Shown here: piece by piece, positions 7,200 through 16,053 of the stretch
How positions within the stretch are numbered: the stretch's first letter is position 1
How the letters are laid out: every line of letters starts with the position of its first letter
Assembly (NCBI GenBank): GCA_948663575.1
Contig: CAPNAV010000015.1
Coordinates: 1-22,208 of the forward strand
Length of the DNA: 22,208 nt
From: an uncultured Candidatus Saccharibacteria bacterium
GTDB lineage: Bacteria > Patescibacteriota > Saccharimonadia > Saccharimonadales > Saccharimonadaceae
Direction of reading: 5' to 3'
Translations under genes and position numbers: made by a program
Notes under the pieces: generated by a model
Databases searched by the model: none
The model's input: the letters and a program-made list of their open reading frames with translations, nothing else
What the model was told of the DNA's origin: nothing

Positions 7200-8447
7200 T
7201 TATATCTCAGTCGCTCCGCCAAAGTATGGTTGCAATACTTCCGGGATATGTAGTTTGCCATCAACCTCAGCGTAGTTCTCAATCAATGCAACCATCGTGC
7301 GGGCAAGTGAAATTGCAGTACCATTCAAAGTATGCAAGACCTCGACGGCGCCGTCTTCGCGACGAACGCGAATATTAAGGCTGCGGGCTTGAAAATCTGT
7401 ACAATTTGAACAACTAGTTAATTCCTGGTACTTTTGATTGACTGGCGACCAATATTCTAGGTCATACTTTTTGGCCGCTGGAGCGCCAAGATCACCAGCT
7501 GCAATATTAATAACATGATACGGGATACCAATTTCTTGCCAAATCTCTTCTTCGATCGCCAAAATCTTTTCATGCATTTCTTTGGATTTTTCTGGCAAGC
7601 AGAAGACATACATCTCAAGCTTATTGAATTGATGTACACGAAAGAGTCCTCGAGTATATTTGCCGTATGTGCCAGCCTCTTTGCGGAAGCATGCCGAATA
7701 TCCAGCATAACAAAGCGGGAGATCTTTTTCATCGATAATTTCGTCCATATGAAAGCCGGTAAGAGGCATCTCCGCGGTAGCAATCATAGCCAAATCTTCA
7801 CCCTCAATATAATATTCGTCGCTCTGATTACTAGTGCGCGGATTAAAACCGCAACCTTCAAGAATGCGGCCAGATACCATATCTGGCACAGTCATAAAAT
7901 GAAAGCCGTGTTCAAGGACTTTTTTAATGCCAAATTGGAGCAAAGCATTTTCAAGCAGAGCGAGTCCGTCCTTGAGGTAGTAAAACTTGGCACCAGCTAC
8001 TTTAGCGCCACGCTCAAAATCTAGCCAGCCGCGCCCTGTCGCATAGTCTAGATGATCAACCCCAGAAGCTTTATTGTCACCCCATTTTGTTACTTCAACA
8101 CTGCATTCTTCCCCGCCGAGTGGCACATCATCAAAGATGACATTTGGCACGCGCTTAAGCTTGGCATCGAGATCCTTTTCGAGCTCTGTTAATTCTGGCT
8201 CAATGCTAGATAACTCGGCTTTAATGTCTTTAACTTCCGCAATTAGTGCTGGATCAGGCTTGCCACCTTTCATTCTACTAGATAGTTCGTTGCGTTTTTG
8301 CCTCAGACTATCAATTTTCTTAACTAGCTCTCGGCGCCTATCGTCAATGGTAAGCACTTCAGAGACATCAACGTCAGTATAGCCTTTTTCGCGGGCAGAT
8401 TTTTCAACTAGGTCTTGGTTTTTGCGGATAAAATTAACATCTAACAT
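7200..8447 (-). CDS. serS: Seryl-tRNA synthetase
   Basis: Class II synthetase charging tRNA-Ser. The 415 aa comprise an N-terminal antiparallel coiled-coil tRNA-binding arm (~25-105) and a catalytic core. Motif 2 is visible as CFRKEAGTYGKYTRGLFRVHQF, slightly divergent from the usual RGLIRQHQFDKVE, with NKLEMYVF following. TAEMPLTGFH replaces the common TAEVPLTNLH. TSCSNCTDFQARSLNIR is the typical serine-binding and late-core block. The ATG is 6 nt from TGATATACT, so a leaderless message is predicted. First gene of a serS-murJ unit. Confidence 0.97.
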   Translation of the reverse strand: MLDVNFIRKNQDLVEKSAREKGYTDVDVSEVLTIDDRRRELVKKIDSLRQKRNELSSRMKGGKPDPALIAEVKDIKAELSSIEPELTELEKDLDAKLKRVPNVIFDDVPLGGEECSVEVTKWGDNKASGVDHLDYATGRGWLDFERGAKVAGAKFYYLKDGLALLENALLQFGIKKVLEHGFHFMTVPDMVSGRILEGCGFNPRTSNQSDEYYIEGEDLAMIATAEMPLTGFHMDEIIDEKDLPLCYAGYSACFRKEAGTYGKYTRGLFRVHQFNKLEMYVFCLPEKSKEMHEKILAIEEEIWQEIGIPYHVINIAAGDLGAPAAKKYDLEYWSPVNQKYQELTSCSNCTDFQARSLNIRVRREDGAVEVLHTLNGTAISLARTMVALIENYAEVDGKLHIPEVLQPYFGGATEI

Positions 8448-8453
8448 ACATTT

Positions 8454-8462
8454 AGTATATCA
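8454..8462 (-). promoter_or_regulatory. serS extended -10 promoter (leaderless start)
   Basis: TGATATACT on the minus strand, ending 6 nt before the serS ATG, placing transcription initiation at the A of the start codon. No good -35. Confidence 0.65.
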
Positions 8463-8480
8463 TAAGTCTTCAACTTAGAA

Positions 8481-8515
8481 ATAGCCCGCGTTAGCTATTT
8501 TTTTGCAAACGCGGG
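8481..8515 (-). terminator. Probable terminator after DUF2207 gene
   Basis: CCCGCGTT (8485-8492) and AACGCGGG (8508-8515) form an 8-bp GC-rich stem between DUF2207 and the serS promoter. The downstream U tract on the minus strand is weak. An alternative plus-strand hairpin (AAATAGC/GCTATTT) followed by T7 overlaps it, but no plus-strand gene needs it. Confidence 0.5.
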
Positions 8516-8548
8516 TCTGTAGGGGATGGCGTTTTCGTTCGGCGCGAT

Positions 8549-10453
8549 CTACCAGCCTCCGCCACCACCGCCGCCTCCGCCGCCACCAGAGAATCCGCCT
8601 CCACCAGAGAAGCCAGAGCCACCAGAGCTTGAACCACTACTAGAAGAATGCGAAATAGTCGTACTAGCGCTGCTCGAGAAAGCGTTCATGGCCCTTCCGA
8701 AGTCTTGAGCCGCAAAGACACCCATGCCAACGTACCAAGTCGGAGCAGTAACATCATTAAATTCATAATAGCGACTCAGCTCGTTAATCCAGCTTTTCTC
8801 TAGGCCAAAGATTGCAGCATATGGCAAGAGTTTCTCATACAATCGGACCACGCCTTCATGTGATGTATCCGCGCCTTTGACGCTCTGTAGAAATTTAAGG
8901 CGGTCAGCTTCGGCCATTTTAATATATAGGCGTAGCCCCTCGAGATAACGTGACTTCTCGAGGCCCAGCTCAGTGCGCTGATGGAATTTACCTGTAGGTA
9001 CGCCGAACGTGCAAATAATAATCAGGAGAATGGCAGCAAGAATGATGTTTGCAGTTAGCATAGCAGCTTCTCCGCCATAAACAACCTTGTAGGTTTTTGC
9101 TTCGTCGCTCGCAAAGAAGATTGCCAACATTACTAACAATACGATTACGACTGCAAGAATAATTAACGGGGCACTAAGATTGATTCTCTTTGTGGCTTTG
9201 TCATTGTTAGTTTTGGGCTCAAAAAGTTTCTTGCGAATAAGACTCTGTTCAACCTTTTTAGGATAGCTTTCACCGAGCGAGGTTAGTTCATTATTAGGAA
9301 TGTGGTTAGTCACTTCAATTTCCTGCCCCTCAGACAAGGCAGCTTTGCTGCCAGCAAGGATTTTTAGAACCACAACTTGCTCGGGATTCAAATCAGTAGT
9401 CAAAATTTTTACTTTCCATCCCTCTTTCTTGCGTCCGAAAACGCCAGTTTCCTCGGTTTTAATTAACTCAATTTTGTGATTAACAGCCAACTCAAGCAAG
9501 GTAGCTACTTTTGCATCACCTTTTCTACCTTTACCGATATAATTCTCGGCCATTTCGGCAACAGTAAACTCATGATCGGGAGTGTATTCCGGTTTTACGA
9601 ATAATCCTTTGTAGAATTTTCGCTTCTGCTGAACTGAGCGCACGGCCGCTACGGTGCAAATAATAACAGCGACACCAATCAATAACTCTACAATTAATAT
9701 AGTTACCAAGCCATAATCGTATGTAACATGCGGCGAGGCAAAAGTTCCTGGTTCAAAGGAGAGAGCAAAGGTTAAGCCTTCGCGGGAGGCTAGTTTCTTG
9801 GCGCTGAAAGAAATGCCGTCATCGATCACATCAATCTCGCAGTCATCCATATTGACACTGCCATATTTTCCAACGAAGCAAACTACGCCACCGTCAAAGC
9901 CATCAATGAGCTCGTCGGTCAGATGAACATTAGCAGTGACACTATCAAAGCGCTGAGTCCAGTCATTGCCGTTAGCATCCCAATAAAGCTCCTGCCAGAA
10001 ATCGCCTTCACTATCGTCTTCATCTAGAATAAGATTTTCGAATTCATAGGTTAGGGTATAGACCTGCTCTCCGTGAACATATGAGTTTTCGTCACCAATA
10101 TAGACCATGAAGTAGCCATCATAAGCTTCTATATTGCTAACCTTTTCCTTGACACCGTTACGCTCGACTGTAATTTTTAGATTGCTATCGCTTGCCATAG
10201 TGAGATTAGTGCCAGCATTATTCGTGAAAGGAATAGCCCTTGTAATACCGTGATTTTGATCGCTCGACGGAAAAACTGCAGTGAGAGTTTCGACGACCTT
10301 CATACGGCTAGTACCATCATTATCTCGGGATAAATAGTAGTCTCCCGTAAAGTCTTTGAAGTAGAAACTATTTGCAGATGTAGCCGCAAAAGCTGAACTT
10401 GGCACAAGCGCTCCGGCTAAGACAGCTAGAGCAAGAAATATTTTCTTAAACAT
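8549..10453 (-). CDS. DUF2207-family predicted membrane protein with poly-Gly tail
   Basis: 634 aa. An N-terminal signal peptide (~1-23, ending AFA) is followed by an extracytoplasmic beta-rich domain (~24-245, the usual DUF2207 region), a membrane helix at ~249-271, a cytoplasmic segment, two close helices at ~428-447 and ~465-483, and a C-terminal cytoplasmic region. The last ~30 residues are a Ser/Gly tail ending in eleven glycines and Trp, a common feature of this YciQ/DUF2207 family. The function is unknown. The ATG overlaps the ldh stop by 8 nt, so it is translated from the ldh message. The repetitive GGC/GGT-type tail could vary in length by slippage. Confidence 0.9.
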   Translation of the reverse strand: MFKKIFLALAVLAGALVPSSAFAATSANSFYFKDFTGDYYLSRDNDGTSRMKVVETLTAVFPSSDQNHGITRAIPFTNNAGTNLTMASDSNLKITVERNGVKEKVSNIEAYDGYFMVYIGDENSYVHGEQVYTLTYEFENLILDEDDSEGDFWQELYWDANGNDWTQRFDSVTANVHLTDELIDGFDGGVVCFVGKYGSVNMDDCEIDVIDDGISFSAKKLASREGLTFALSFEPGTFASPHVTYDYGLVTILIVELLIGVAVIICTVAAVRSVQQKRKFYKGLFVKPEYTPDHEFTVAEMAENYIGKGRKGDAKVATLLELAVNHKIELIKTEETGVFGRKKEGWKVKILTTDLNPEQVVVLKILAGSKAALSEGQEIEVTNHIPNNELTSLGESYPKKVEQSLIRKKLFEPKTNNDKATKRINLSAPLIILAVVIVLLVMLAIFFASDEAKTYKVVYGGEAAMLTANIILAAILLIIICTFGVPTGKFHQRTELGLEKSRYLEGLRLYIKMAEADRLKFLQSVKGADTSHEGVVRLYEKLLPYAAIFGLEKSWINELSRYYEFNDVTAPTWYVGMGVFAAQDFGRAMNAFSSSASTTISHSSSSGSSSGGSGFSGGGGFSGGGGGGGGGGGW

Positions 10454-11360
10454 TAGCAGCCTCTTTAATAGTTGCCTTGATGGTGTTAATTGATGATTGC
10501 AGCTGGATGCCTTCGGCTTCAGTGAGTTTAATATTTAGGCGTCGCACGACACCGTTTTTGCCAATTACCGCTGGAAAGCCATAATATGAGTCAGTATTAT
10601 CATCAAAGGTTGAGACCGATAAAATACGGCGCTCATCATTAAGGATTGAATTAATAATCTGCACGGTGCAGGCGCCAATTCCGTAGTGAGTGGCACCCTT
10701 CTTCTTGATAATATGATAGGCTTTATCGCGAACGGAGGCTTCGATTGTTTTAAGCTTAGAAACAGGAATGAGATCGATAATTTTTTCACCACCTACTGTC
10801 GCAGTTGACCATAACGCAAATTCACTATCACCATGTTCACCAACTTGATAAGCGTGAACGGATTTGGGATGGACTCCTAGGCGTTCGGCTAGACGGAAAC
10901 GTAGCCGCGCGGAATCAAGAACCGTGCCACTGCCAATAACACGTTCCGCTGGCAATCCGGAATAATGCTGAACAAGCCAGCTAAGCGTATCGACTGGATT
11001 GGAGACAACTAGAAAAATTCCCTCAAAGCCGGACTGCATAATTGGATCAACAATACTCCGCATAATCTTGGCATTTTTGATAACAAGATCAGTGCGGGTT
11101 TCGTCTGGTTTTTGATTAGCTCCAGCAGTAATGACGCAAATGTCACAATCTTTGGCATCATCATAATTACCAGTGCGTAGTCGCAGAAAGCTCGGCGAAA
11201 CCGCTAACGCATCCGACAAGTCCATAACTTCGCCTTCAGCATCATCAATGTTTATATCGGTTAAAATTATTTCTTTGACAGGTGTGCGCTGATTGAGCAA
11301 CGCGTAAGCGATACTGGCACCAACATTCCCTGTTCCCACAATCATTATTTTTCCACTCAT
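10446..11360 (-). CDS. ldh: L-lactate dehydrogenase
   Basis: NAD-dependent interconversion of pyruvate and lactate, regenerating NAD+ in fermentation; cytoplasmic. The 304 aa carry the Rossmann motif GTGNVGAS (9-16). Gln83 in GANQKPDETR marks lactate rather than malate specificity, Arg89 is the substrate-loop arginine, and GEHGDSE holds the catalytic His176. The Asp149/Arg152 pair is also present. The ATG is 9 nt from TGCTAAAAT, so the leader is about 3 nt. It heads a two-gene unit with the DUF2207 gene; the pairing looks organisational rather than biochemical. Confidence 0.95.
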   Translation of the reverse strand: MSGKIMIVGTGNVGASIAYALLNQRTPVKEIILTDINIDDAEGEVMDLSDALAVSPSFLRLRTGNYDDAKDCDICVITAGANQKPDETRTDLVIKNAKIMRSIVDPIMQSGFEGIFLVVSNPVDTLSWLVQHYSGLPAERVIGSGTVLDSARLRFRLAERLGVHPKSVHAYQVGEHGDSEFALWSTATVGGEKIIDLIPVSKLKTIEASVRDKAYHIIKKKGATHYGIGACTVQIINSILNDERRILSVSTFDDNTDSYYGFPAVIGKNGVVRRLNIKLTEAEGIQLQSSINTIKATIKEAANV

Positions 11361-11369
11361 ATTATTTTT

Positions 11370-11378
11370 ATTTTAGCA
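11370..11378 (-). promoter_or_regulatory. ldh extended -10 promoter
   Basis: TGCTAAAAT on the minus strand, 9 nt before the ldh ATG. It implies a leader of about 3 nt. It is divergent from the tdk promoter, about 30 bp away. Confidence 0.6.
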
Positions 11379-11407
11379 TGGTTTAAAGAAGTGAATAAAA
11401 AAATCGG

Positions 11408-11416
11408 TGCTATAAT
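11408..11416 (+). promoter_or_regulatory. tdk extended -10 promoter (leaderless start)
   Basis: TGCTATAAT on the plus strand, with exactly 6 nt before the tdk ATG; predicted initiation is at the A of ATG. The 9-mer is identical to the uppP and proS promoters. Confidence 0.8.
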
Positions 11417-11422
11417 CGAGGT

Positions 11423-12007
11423 ATGGCGAAATTATATTTCAAATATGGTGCTATGGGTTGCGGTAAAACAATTCATCTAATGCAAACGGCATTTAATTAT
11501 TGTGAACGAGGTCAAAAAGTTTGCGTAATCAAGCCGAAGGTCGACAGTAAAAATGGCGACAAGCTACTAACTAGAATTGGAATGGAGCGAGAAACGGATT
11601 TTGTTTTTTCACGCGATGATGATCTTTTTGAAAGGATTAAACGGAACTATATCGACGTTAATTGCGTACTAGTTGATGAGGCGCAGTTCTTAATCAAGGA
11701 GCAGGTTGACCAACTCATGCTAGTTGTGGTTGAGCTAAATATTCCGGTCATGTGCTATGGTTTGAGACTGAATTTTCGCCAAGAAGATGGTGGATTTGAC
11801 GGCGCAACGCGATTATTGCAGATTGCGCATACCATTGATGAAATTAAAACTATCTGCGAGTGCGGCAGAAAGGCTACCACTAACGCGCGTTTTTTGGATG
11901 ATAAGCTAGTTGTTGATGGTCCAGATATTTTGATTGATGATGGAAAAACGGAAATTGAATACCGAGCGCTCTGCCAGCACTGTTTCCATAAGTTGCTAAG
12001 CGAGTAA
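11423..12007 (+). CDS. tdk: Thymidine kinase (type II)
   Basis: Phosphorylates thymidine to dTMP with ATP, a salvage step fitting an organism with limited nucleotide synthesis. The 194 aa have P-loop GAMGCGKT (9-16), the DEAQF Walker B/catalytic block (85-89), the YGLRLNFR lasso-type segment (112-119), and four zinc ligands as CxC (145/147) and CxxC (184/187). The length is typical. It is the only plus-strand gene in a long minus-strand run, divergent from ldh and convergent with lysS; the stops are only 6 nt apart, with no obvious terminator between them. Confidence 0.96.
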   Translation: MAKLYFKYGAMGCGKTIHLMQTAFNYCERGQKVCVIKPKVDSKNGDKLLTRIGMERETDFVFSRDDDLFERIKRNYIDVNCVLVDEAQFLIKEQVDQLMLVVVELNIPVMCYGLRLNFRQEDGGFDGATRLLQIAHTIDEIKTICECGRKATTNARFLDDKLVVDGPDILIDDGKTEIEYRALCQHCFHKLLSE

Positions 12008-12013
12008 AAACGT

Positions 12014-13468
12014 TTAATTCTTAGCTTTAATAATTGGAAATGGCACAGCTTCGCGGCCACTAACACCCTCTAGGAGCCAAAAATTACGTTCACTATTTCC
12101 CCAACCGCAGGCTGGAGGCATGCCGTATTCTAACATCTCCACAAAATCTGTATCAAGCATCTGCGCTTCGTCATCGCCAGCATCACGCATAGCTTGCTGT
12201 TCTTTAAAGCGCTCTAGCTGGTCGAGCGGATCATTTAGCTCACTATAACCATTCCCCATTTCGGTGCCAGCAATGATCGGATGAAATCGCTGAGTGACTA
12301 GCGGATTATCTTCCACCTTCTTGGCAAGCGGACTAAGACTGAGCGGCTCTTCAATCAGCCAGTATGGTCCAGCAGAAGTCTTGCGTATGAGTTTCCAGAG
12401 ATTATCGATAATTCTCGAATCTGAAACATTAATATCGATCTGTACATTATTATCTTTGAGAATTGCAAATGCCTTCTCTCGATCGAGATTAAAGACGTCA
12501 ATCCTAAATTTATCTCTTAGTAAATCAGCATATTTAATGCGTGGCCATTCGCAATCGAGATCAATTTTGAAGCCACCAACATTAAACTTTAGAGTACCCC
12601 AAGTTTCTTTGGCAACATATTTAATCATGTCTTCATATAGTGCCATGCCATCTTCGTAGTTTTCGTACGCAGCATAACTTTCAAAAGCGATATGCTCAGG
12701 CAGGTGTTCATCATCAACACCTTCATTGCGAAAACGAGGACCAATGTCGTAAACCTTTTCAAAGCCACCACCGAGGAGACGCTTCAATGGCAATTCTTGA
12801 CTAATGCGCAAATAATAATCCGTATCAAGAGCATCCATATGAGTAACAAACGGGTTGGCGTCAGCACCGCCCGTGGTCAACTCGAGGACGGGAGTATTAA
12901 TTTCGACAAAGCCGTGCTGATTCATGAAATCACGCGTAGCCTGCCAGAATCTACTGCGACGCACGAGACGCTCGCGAACTTCCGGATTAACATTCATATC
13001 GACATAGCGACGACGGTAACGCTCTTCTTTATTAGTGAGGCCATCATATCCAGGCAGTGGGCGGAGACTCTTTGTGAGTAATCTTACTTCGTTCGCGAAG
13101 ACGGAAATCTCGCCCGTGCTCGATCTACCAACTACACCAGCAGCTTCAATAAAGTCGCCGGTATCTAATAGCTTAAGTTCTTTAATTCCAAAGTACCCGT
13201 TACTGATCTCGTCAGTTTTCTGCATAAATATTTGAATCTCACCGAAATAATCACGCAGCTTGACGAAGGCAATCTTGCCGAATGAACGAATCGCAACAAT
13301 ACGACCAGCAATACAGACTTCTTGACCGTCCTTTTCGTCAAAATGATCAAGAATGGTGGAGATTTTAGTATTGCGATGAGACTTGGCAGGATACGGGTCA
13401 ATACCCATGGCTCGTATCTCGGCTAGTTTTCTCAGTCTTTCATCGCGATAGTCATTCAGAGTGGTCAT
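12014..13468 (-). CDS. lysS: Lysyl-tRNA synthetase (class II)
   Basis: Charges tRNA-Lys. The 484 aa have an N-terminal OB-fold anticodon-binding domain (~50-140) and a class II core. Motif 2 is RFRNEGVDDEHLPEHIAFE. Near the C-terminus EYGMPPACGWGNSER stands in for the usual EYGMPPTGGLGIGIDR: motif 3 Arg461 is kept but the glycine-rich lead differs. This looks like a lineage variant rather than damage, since the flanks are intact and REAVPFP closes the domain. The ATG is 6 nt past the greA stop; a TAAAAT 8 nt before the ATG could give a secondary short-leader start. Confidence 0.95.
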   Translation of the reverse strand: MTTLNDYRDERLRKLAEIRAMGIDPYPAKSHRNTKISTILDHFDEKDGQEVCIAGRIVAIRSFGKIAFVKLRDYFGEIQIFMQKTDEISNGYFGIKELKLLDTGDFIEAAGVVGRSSTGEISVFANEVRLLTKSLRPLPGYDGLTNKEERYRRRYVDMNVNPEVRERLVRRSRFWQATRDFMNQHGFVEINTPVLELTTGGADANPFVTHMDALDTDYYLRISQELPLKRLLGGGFEKVYDIGPRFRNEGVDDEHLPEHIAFESYAAYENYEDGMALYEDMIKYVAKETWGTLKFNVGGFKIDLDCEWPRIKYADLLRDKFRIDVFNLDREKAFAILKDNNVQIDINVSDSRIIDNLWKLIRKTSAGPYWLIEEPLSLSPLAKKVEDNPLVTQRFHPIIAGTEMGNGYSELNDPLDQLERFKEQQAMRDAGDDEAQMLDTDFVEMLEYGMPPACGWGNSERNFWLLEGVSGREAVPFPIIKAKN

Positions 13469-13474
13469 AAGTAG

Positions 13475-13918
13475 TTATTTTACACTTTCGATTGTAACTT
13501 TTTTACCATTAAACTCGAAGGTATCGCCAGCCTTGCGACCGAGTAATTCTTTGCCAATAGGAGATTCATGAGAAATCTTGCCTTCTAGAGGATTCGCTTC
13601 AACTGGATCGACTATCGTGTAAGTGAATTTCTTACGAGCCATATCAATTTCTACCACTGAACCGATGCCGATTTTGTCGCCTTTATTGGCTTTGATAAGA
13701 ACAGCATTTTTAAGCGTATCTTGGATTTCAATAATGCGATTTTCGACAGCTTTTTGCTCGGCGCGTGCATCAGTGTATTCTTGGTTCTCTGAAAGGTCGC
13801 CAAAAGCTCGCGCGGTAGCCAAACGTTCGGCGATAGCGGGACGCTGGGCAATTAACTCTGCTAATTCTTTTTCTAGTTCGGCATAACCTGCCTGAGTAAG
13901 ATTGATTGTCTTTTTCAT
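13475..13918 (-). CDS. greA: Transcription elongation factor GreA
   Basis: Stimulates the intrinsic cleavage of RNA polymerase to rescue backtracked complexes. The 147 aa are slightly shorter than the usual ~158. An N-terminal coiled-coil hairpin (~8-72) carries the acidic tip region (DLSENQEYTDARAEQ), followed by the FKBP-like C-terminal domain (VDPVEANPLEGKISHESPIG, ~100-147). It sits between proS and lysS and probably forms a unit with lysS. A TTGACT-N17-TAAACT promoter overlaps the end of proS. Confidence 0.96.
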   Translation of the reverse strand: MKKTINLTQAGYAELEKELAELIAQRPAIAERLATARAFGDLSENQEYTDARAEQKAVENRIIEIQDTLKNAVLIKANKGDKIGIGSVVEIDMARKKFTYTIVDPVEANPLEGKISHESPIGKELLGRKAGDTFEFNGKKVTIESVK

Positions 13919-13928
13919 AGTCTATAGA

Positions 13929-13957
13929 AGTTTATTATGGTTTATATTAAAAGTCAA
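13929..13957 (-). promoter_or_regulatory. greA promoter
   Basis: Minus-strand TTGACT (13952-13957), 17-nt spacer, TAAACT (13929-13934). The ATG is 10 nt past the -10, giving a leader of about 4 nt. The -35 lies inside the end of proS. Confidence 0.6.
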
Positions 13958-15185
13958 TATTTTCGATTTTTAACCCTTCAGCTGGTAGGAGTTTAGTTTC
14001 ACCAGTAGTGCGTTTAGTAACTTCGACCTGCCCGTTGGCGAGAGTTTTGTCGCTAACTACGACGCGATAAGGCAAGCCGATGAGTTCTGCGTCGGCAAAT
14101 TTTTCTCCTGGTCGACCGTCACGGTCATCTAGCAGAATTTCTTCCTCGTAACCTTGATAGAGTCTTTCAGCATATTGAGCACCCTGTTCGCCAATGCCTA
14201 CTAAGTAAATCTTGTATGGCGCAATCTGAGTTGGCCAATTTAATCCTCTTTCGTCGGCAAATTTTTCAGCTACCACTCCCATTACACGTGACACTCCAAT
14301 ACCATAACACCCCATCAAGACCAGATGACGCTCTCCATCTTTGTCGGTGTATTCGAGGTCAAGTGGCGCACTATATTTGGTTTTGAGAGTAAAGATATTG
14401 CCAACTTCGGCAGCACGAGCAGATTGAAGCTCTTCGCGTTTGACCCCGAATTCTGCAAGAACTTCGTCATTCACGACTTCTTCATTCAGTACAATGCTTT
14501 TATCTTGATTGAAGTAAATCGTATCTTCGCCGACGTCGATAATAGTTTGAAATTCGTGGCTATACTTCGCAAAAACACCACCGCTAGCAAAAGTTTGATA
14601 AGTACAGTCGCCTAACCCGATGCGTTCATAAATTTTCTTATAGGCTGCTTCGGCTTTATGATAAAACACTTCATGCTCCTCTTCGGTGGCTGCAAAATCG
14701 TACAAATCCTTCATAATAAACTCGCGCGTACGCATAATGCCGGATTTTGCGCGCAGTTCGTTACGGAATTTAGTTTGGAATTGGTAAGCTGCTATCGGTA
14801 GATCTTTATAGCTGCTGATATAGGTTTTCATGAGATTGGTGATTGGTTCTTCATGAGTAGGCGCAAGACCTAATTCACCTCCAGCGGCAAGCTGAGTCTT
14901 GAACCAAACATCCATCTTTTTAATGTCCCAGCGATCAGTTTTTTGCCATGGTTCGGGGTTTTGCAAAGTAGTGAGCAATAGTTCTTGGCAACCAATTTGG
15001 TCTAGCTCGTCGCGAATAATAGCCTTAATTTTTTCGAGTACACGCAAACCGAGTGGCAGATAGTCGTAGACTCCGGCTAGTTCTTTATGTACGTAGCCAG
15101 CACGGATAAGATATTGAGCTCCACGAGCAGTTTCATCTTTTGGCGCATTGCGCAAGGTCTTGATAAATGTTTTACTAAAACGCAT
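13947..15185 (-). CDS. proS: Prolyl-tRNA synthetase, short form
   Basis: Charges tRNA-Pro. I place the start at 15185 (MRFSKTFIKTLRNAPKD), giving 412 aa, not at an in-frame ATG 16 codons upstream: a consensus extended -10 lies 9 nt before this ATG, and the longer form would overlap the CPBP stop. The class II core is clear: motif 1 region RAGYVHKELAGVYDYLPLG, motif 2 KFRNELRAKSGIMRTREF, and motif 3 CYGIGVSRVMG. The ~180-residue editing insertion of E. coli-type ProRS is absent; the length resembles alphaproteobacterial short ProRS. Correction of Ala-tRNA-Pro must be absent or done in trans. Confidence 0.94.
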   Translation of the reverse strand: MRFSKTFIKTLRNAPKDETARGAQYLIRAGYVHKELAGVYDYLPLGLRVLEKIKAIIRDELDQIGCQELLLTTLQNPEPWQKTDRWDIKKMDVWFKTQLAAGGELGLAPTHEEPITNLMKTYISSYKDLPIAAYQFQTKFRNELRAKSGIMRTREFIMKDLYDFAATEEEHEVFYHKAEAAYKKIYERIGLGDCTYQTFASGGVFAKYSHEFQTIIDVGEDTIYFNQDKSIVLNEEVVNDEVLAEFGVKREELQSARAAEVGNIFTLKTKYSAPLDLEYTDKDGERHLVLMGCYGIGVSRVMGVVAEKFADERGLNWPTQIAPYKIYLVGIGEQGAQYAERLYQGYEEEILLDDRDGRPGEKFADAELIGLPYRVVVSDKTLANGQVEVTKRTTGETKLLPAEGLKIENIDF

Positions 15186-15194
15186 AATTCTTAA

Positions 15195-15203
15195 ATTATA
15201 GCA
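15195..15203 (-). promoter_or_regulatory. proS extended -10 promoter
   Basis: TGCTATAAT on the minus strand, 9 nt before the preferred proS ATG. It decides the start choice and predicts a leader of about 3 nt. Confidence 0.75.
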
Positions 15204-15225
15204 CGATTCGCGCAAAAGTGGCGGT

Positions 15226-16050
15226 TTAGGCACCCATTAAGATATAAACCATATAAAAAGCGACTCCGTTCGTGAGCATGTGCACAAGGAGGCCACTCCA
15301 GATCGATCCTGTTACTTCGCGCAAGAGACAAAGAATCGCACTAAGTACGAAGACTGAAACGCCAACATTTAACTGACCGTGCATAACCGCAAAAGCGAGC
15401 GAGGTAACAAATATTGCTATGATAACGCCTTTTGCGCCATGGAATTTGCTACGAAGTTTGCCATATAGCCAGCCCCGCATCATAATCTCCTCGGCTACTG
15501 GAGCGACTAATACGACGGCGAGAATCGCAAACATACGGTCACTAAAAGTGAAAATAGCATTAAAGCCGACGTCTTGAGCTTGGTTAACATCAAAAGCCGG
15601 AAAAATCATGGCTATAATTTGAGTTAATATGGAAGCCGCTACTAAATATACAATATATCCTATCGGTGCCAGCCCAATATCAACAAAAGTAGGATATTTG
15701 TTGACTCCGAGCTCGGCGGGCGATGTAGACAATTCATTTTCAACTTTCTTGAGGGCTGTGGTTTTTTTATGGTTGCGCTTGCGCCATATTTTTAATATCG
15801 CTACCGGTACAAGACATACTAAGGCAATAGCTACTGCATAATTGAGAATATAATATATTAGAGTCCAAAATGGCTCTAGTATAGTAGTGCCAAGAATCCA
15901 TGCCATAGGATAGCCTACGATGAACTGGCTAAGAATATTACTTAAAATCAACCAAGCAGCGATTACAACGATGAATGCGATAAGGTTTGCTGTTTTTCTT
16001 CCTGACGCCTGATGAGCGGATTTATATTTGGCTCGCTTCTTGTCGTTCAT
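15226..16050 (-). CDS. CPBP-family intramembrane glutamic protease
   Basis: 274-aa integral membrane protein with 6-8 hydrophobic segments and a cytoplasmic basic loop (~89-103). The three CPBP (Abi/CAAX protease-like) motifs are present: EExxxR as Glu187-Glu188-Arg192, FxxxH ending at His224, and HxxxN as His257/Asn261. Relatives cleave within membranes or process prenylated and bacteriocin-related peptides; the substrate here is unknown. The start is 3 nt past the rseP stop (TAG GAG ATG), so it is coupled to rseP, placing two intramembrane proteases in one unit. Confidence 0.9.
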   Translation of the reverse strand: MNDKKRAKYKSAHQASGRKTANLIAFIVVIAAWLILSNILSQFIVGYPMAWILGTTILEPFWTLIYYILNYAVAIALVCLVPVAILKIWRKRNHKKTTALKKVENELSTSPAELGVNKYPTFVDIGLAPIGYIVYLVAASILTQIIAMIFPAFDVNQAQDVGFNAIFTFSDRMFAILAVVLVAPVAEEIMMRGWLYGKLRSKFHGAKGVIIAIFVTSLAFAVMHGQLNVGVSVFVLSAILCLLREVTGSIWSGLLVHMLTNGVAFYMVYILMGA

Positions 16051-16053
16051 CTC

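Noticed and set aside
8526..8708. Plus-strand proline-rich ORF
   Set aside because: Antisense shadow of the poly-Gly tail of the DUF2207 gene.
15186..15233. Longer proS start (16 extra residues)
   Set aside because: It overlaps the CPBP stop, lacks a ribosome binding site, and the extended -10 promoter lies inside it.
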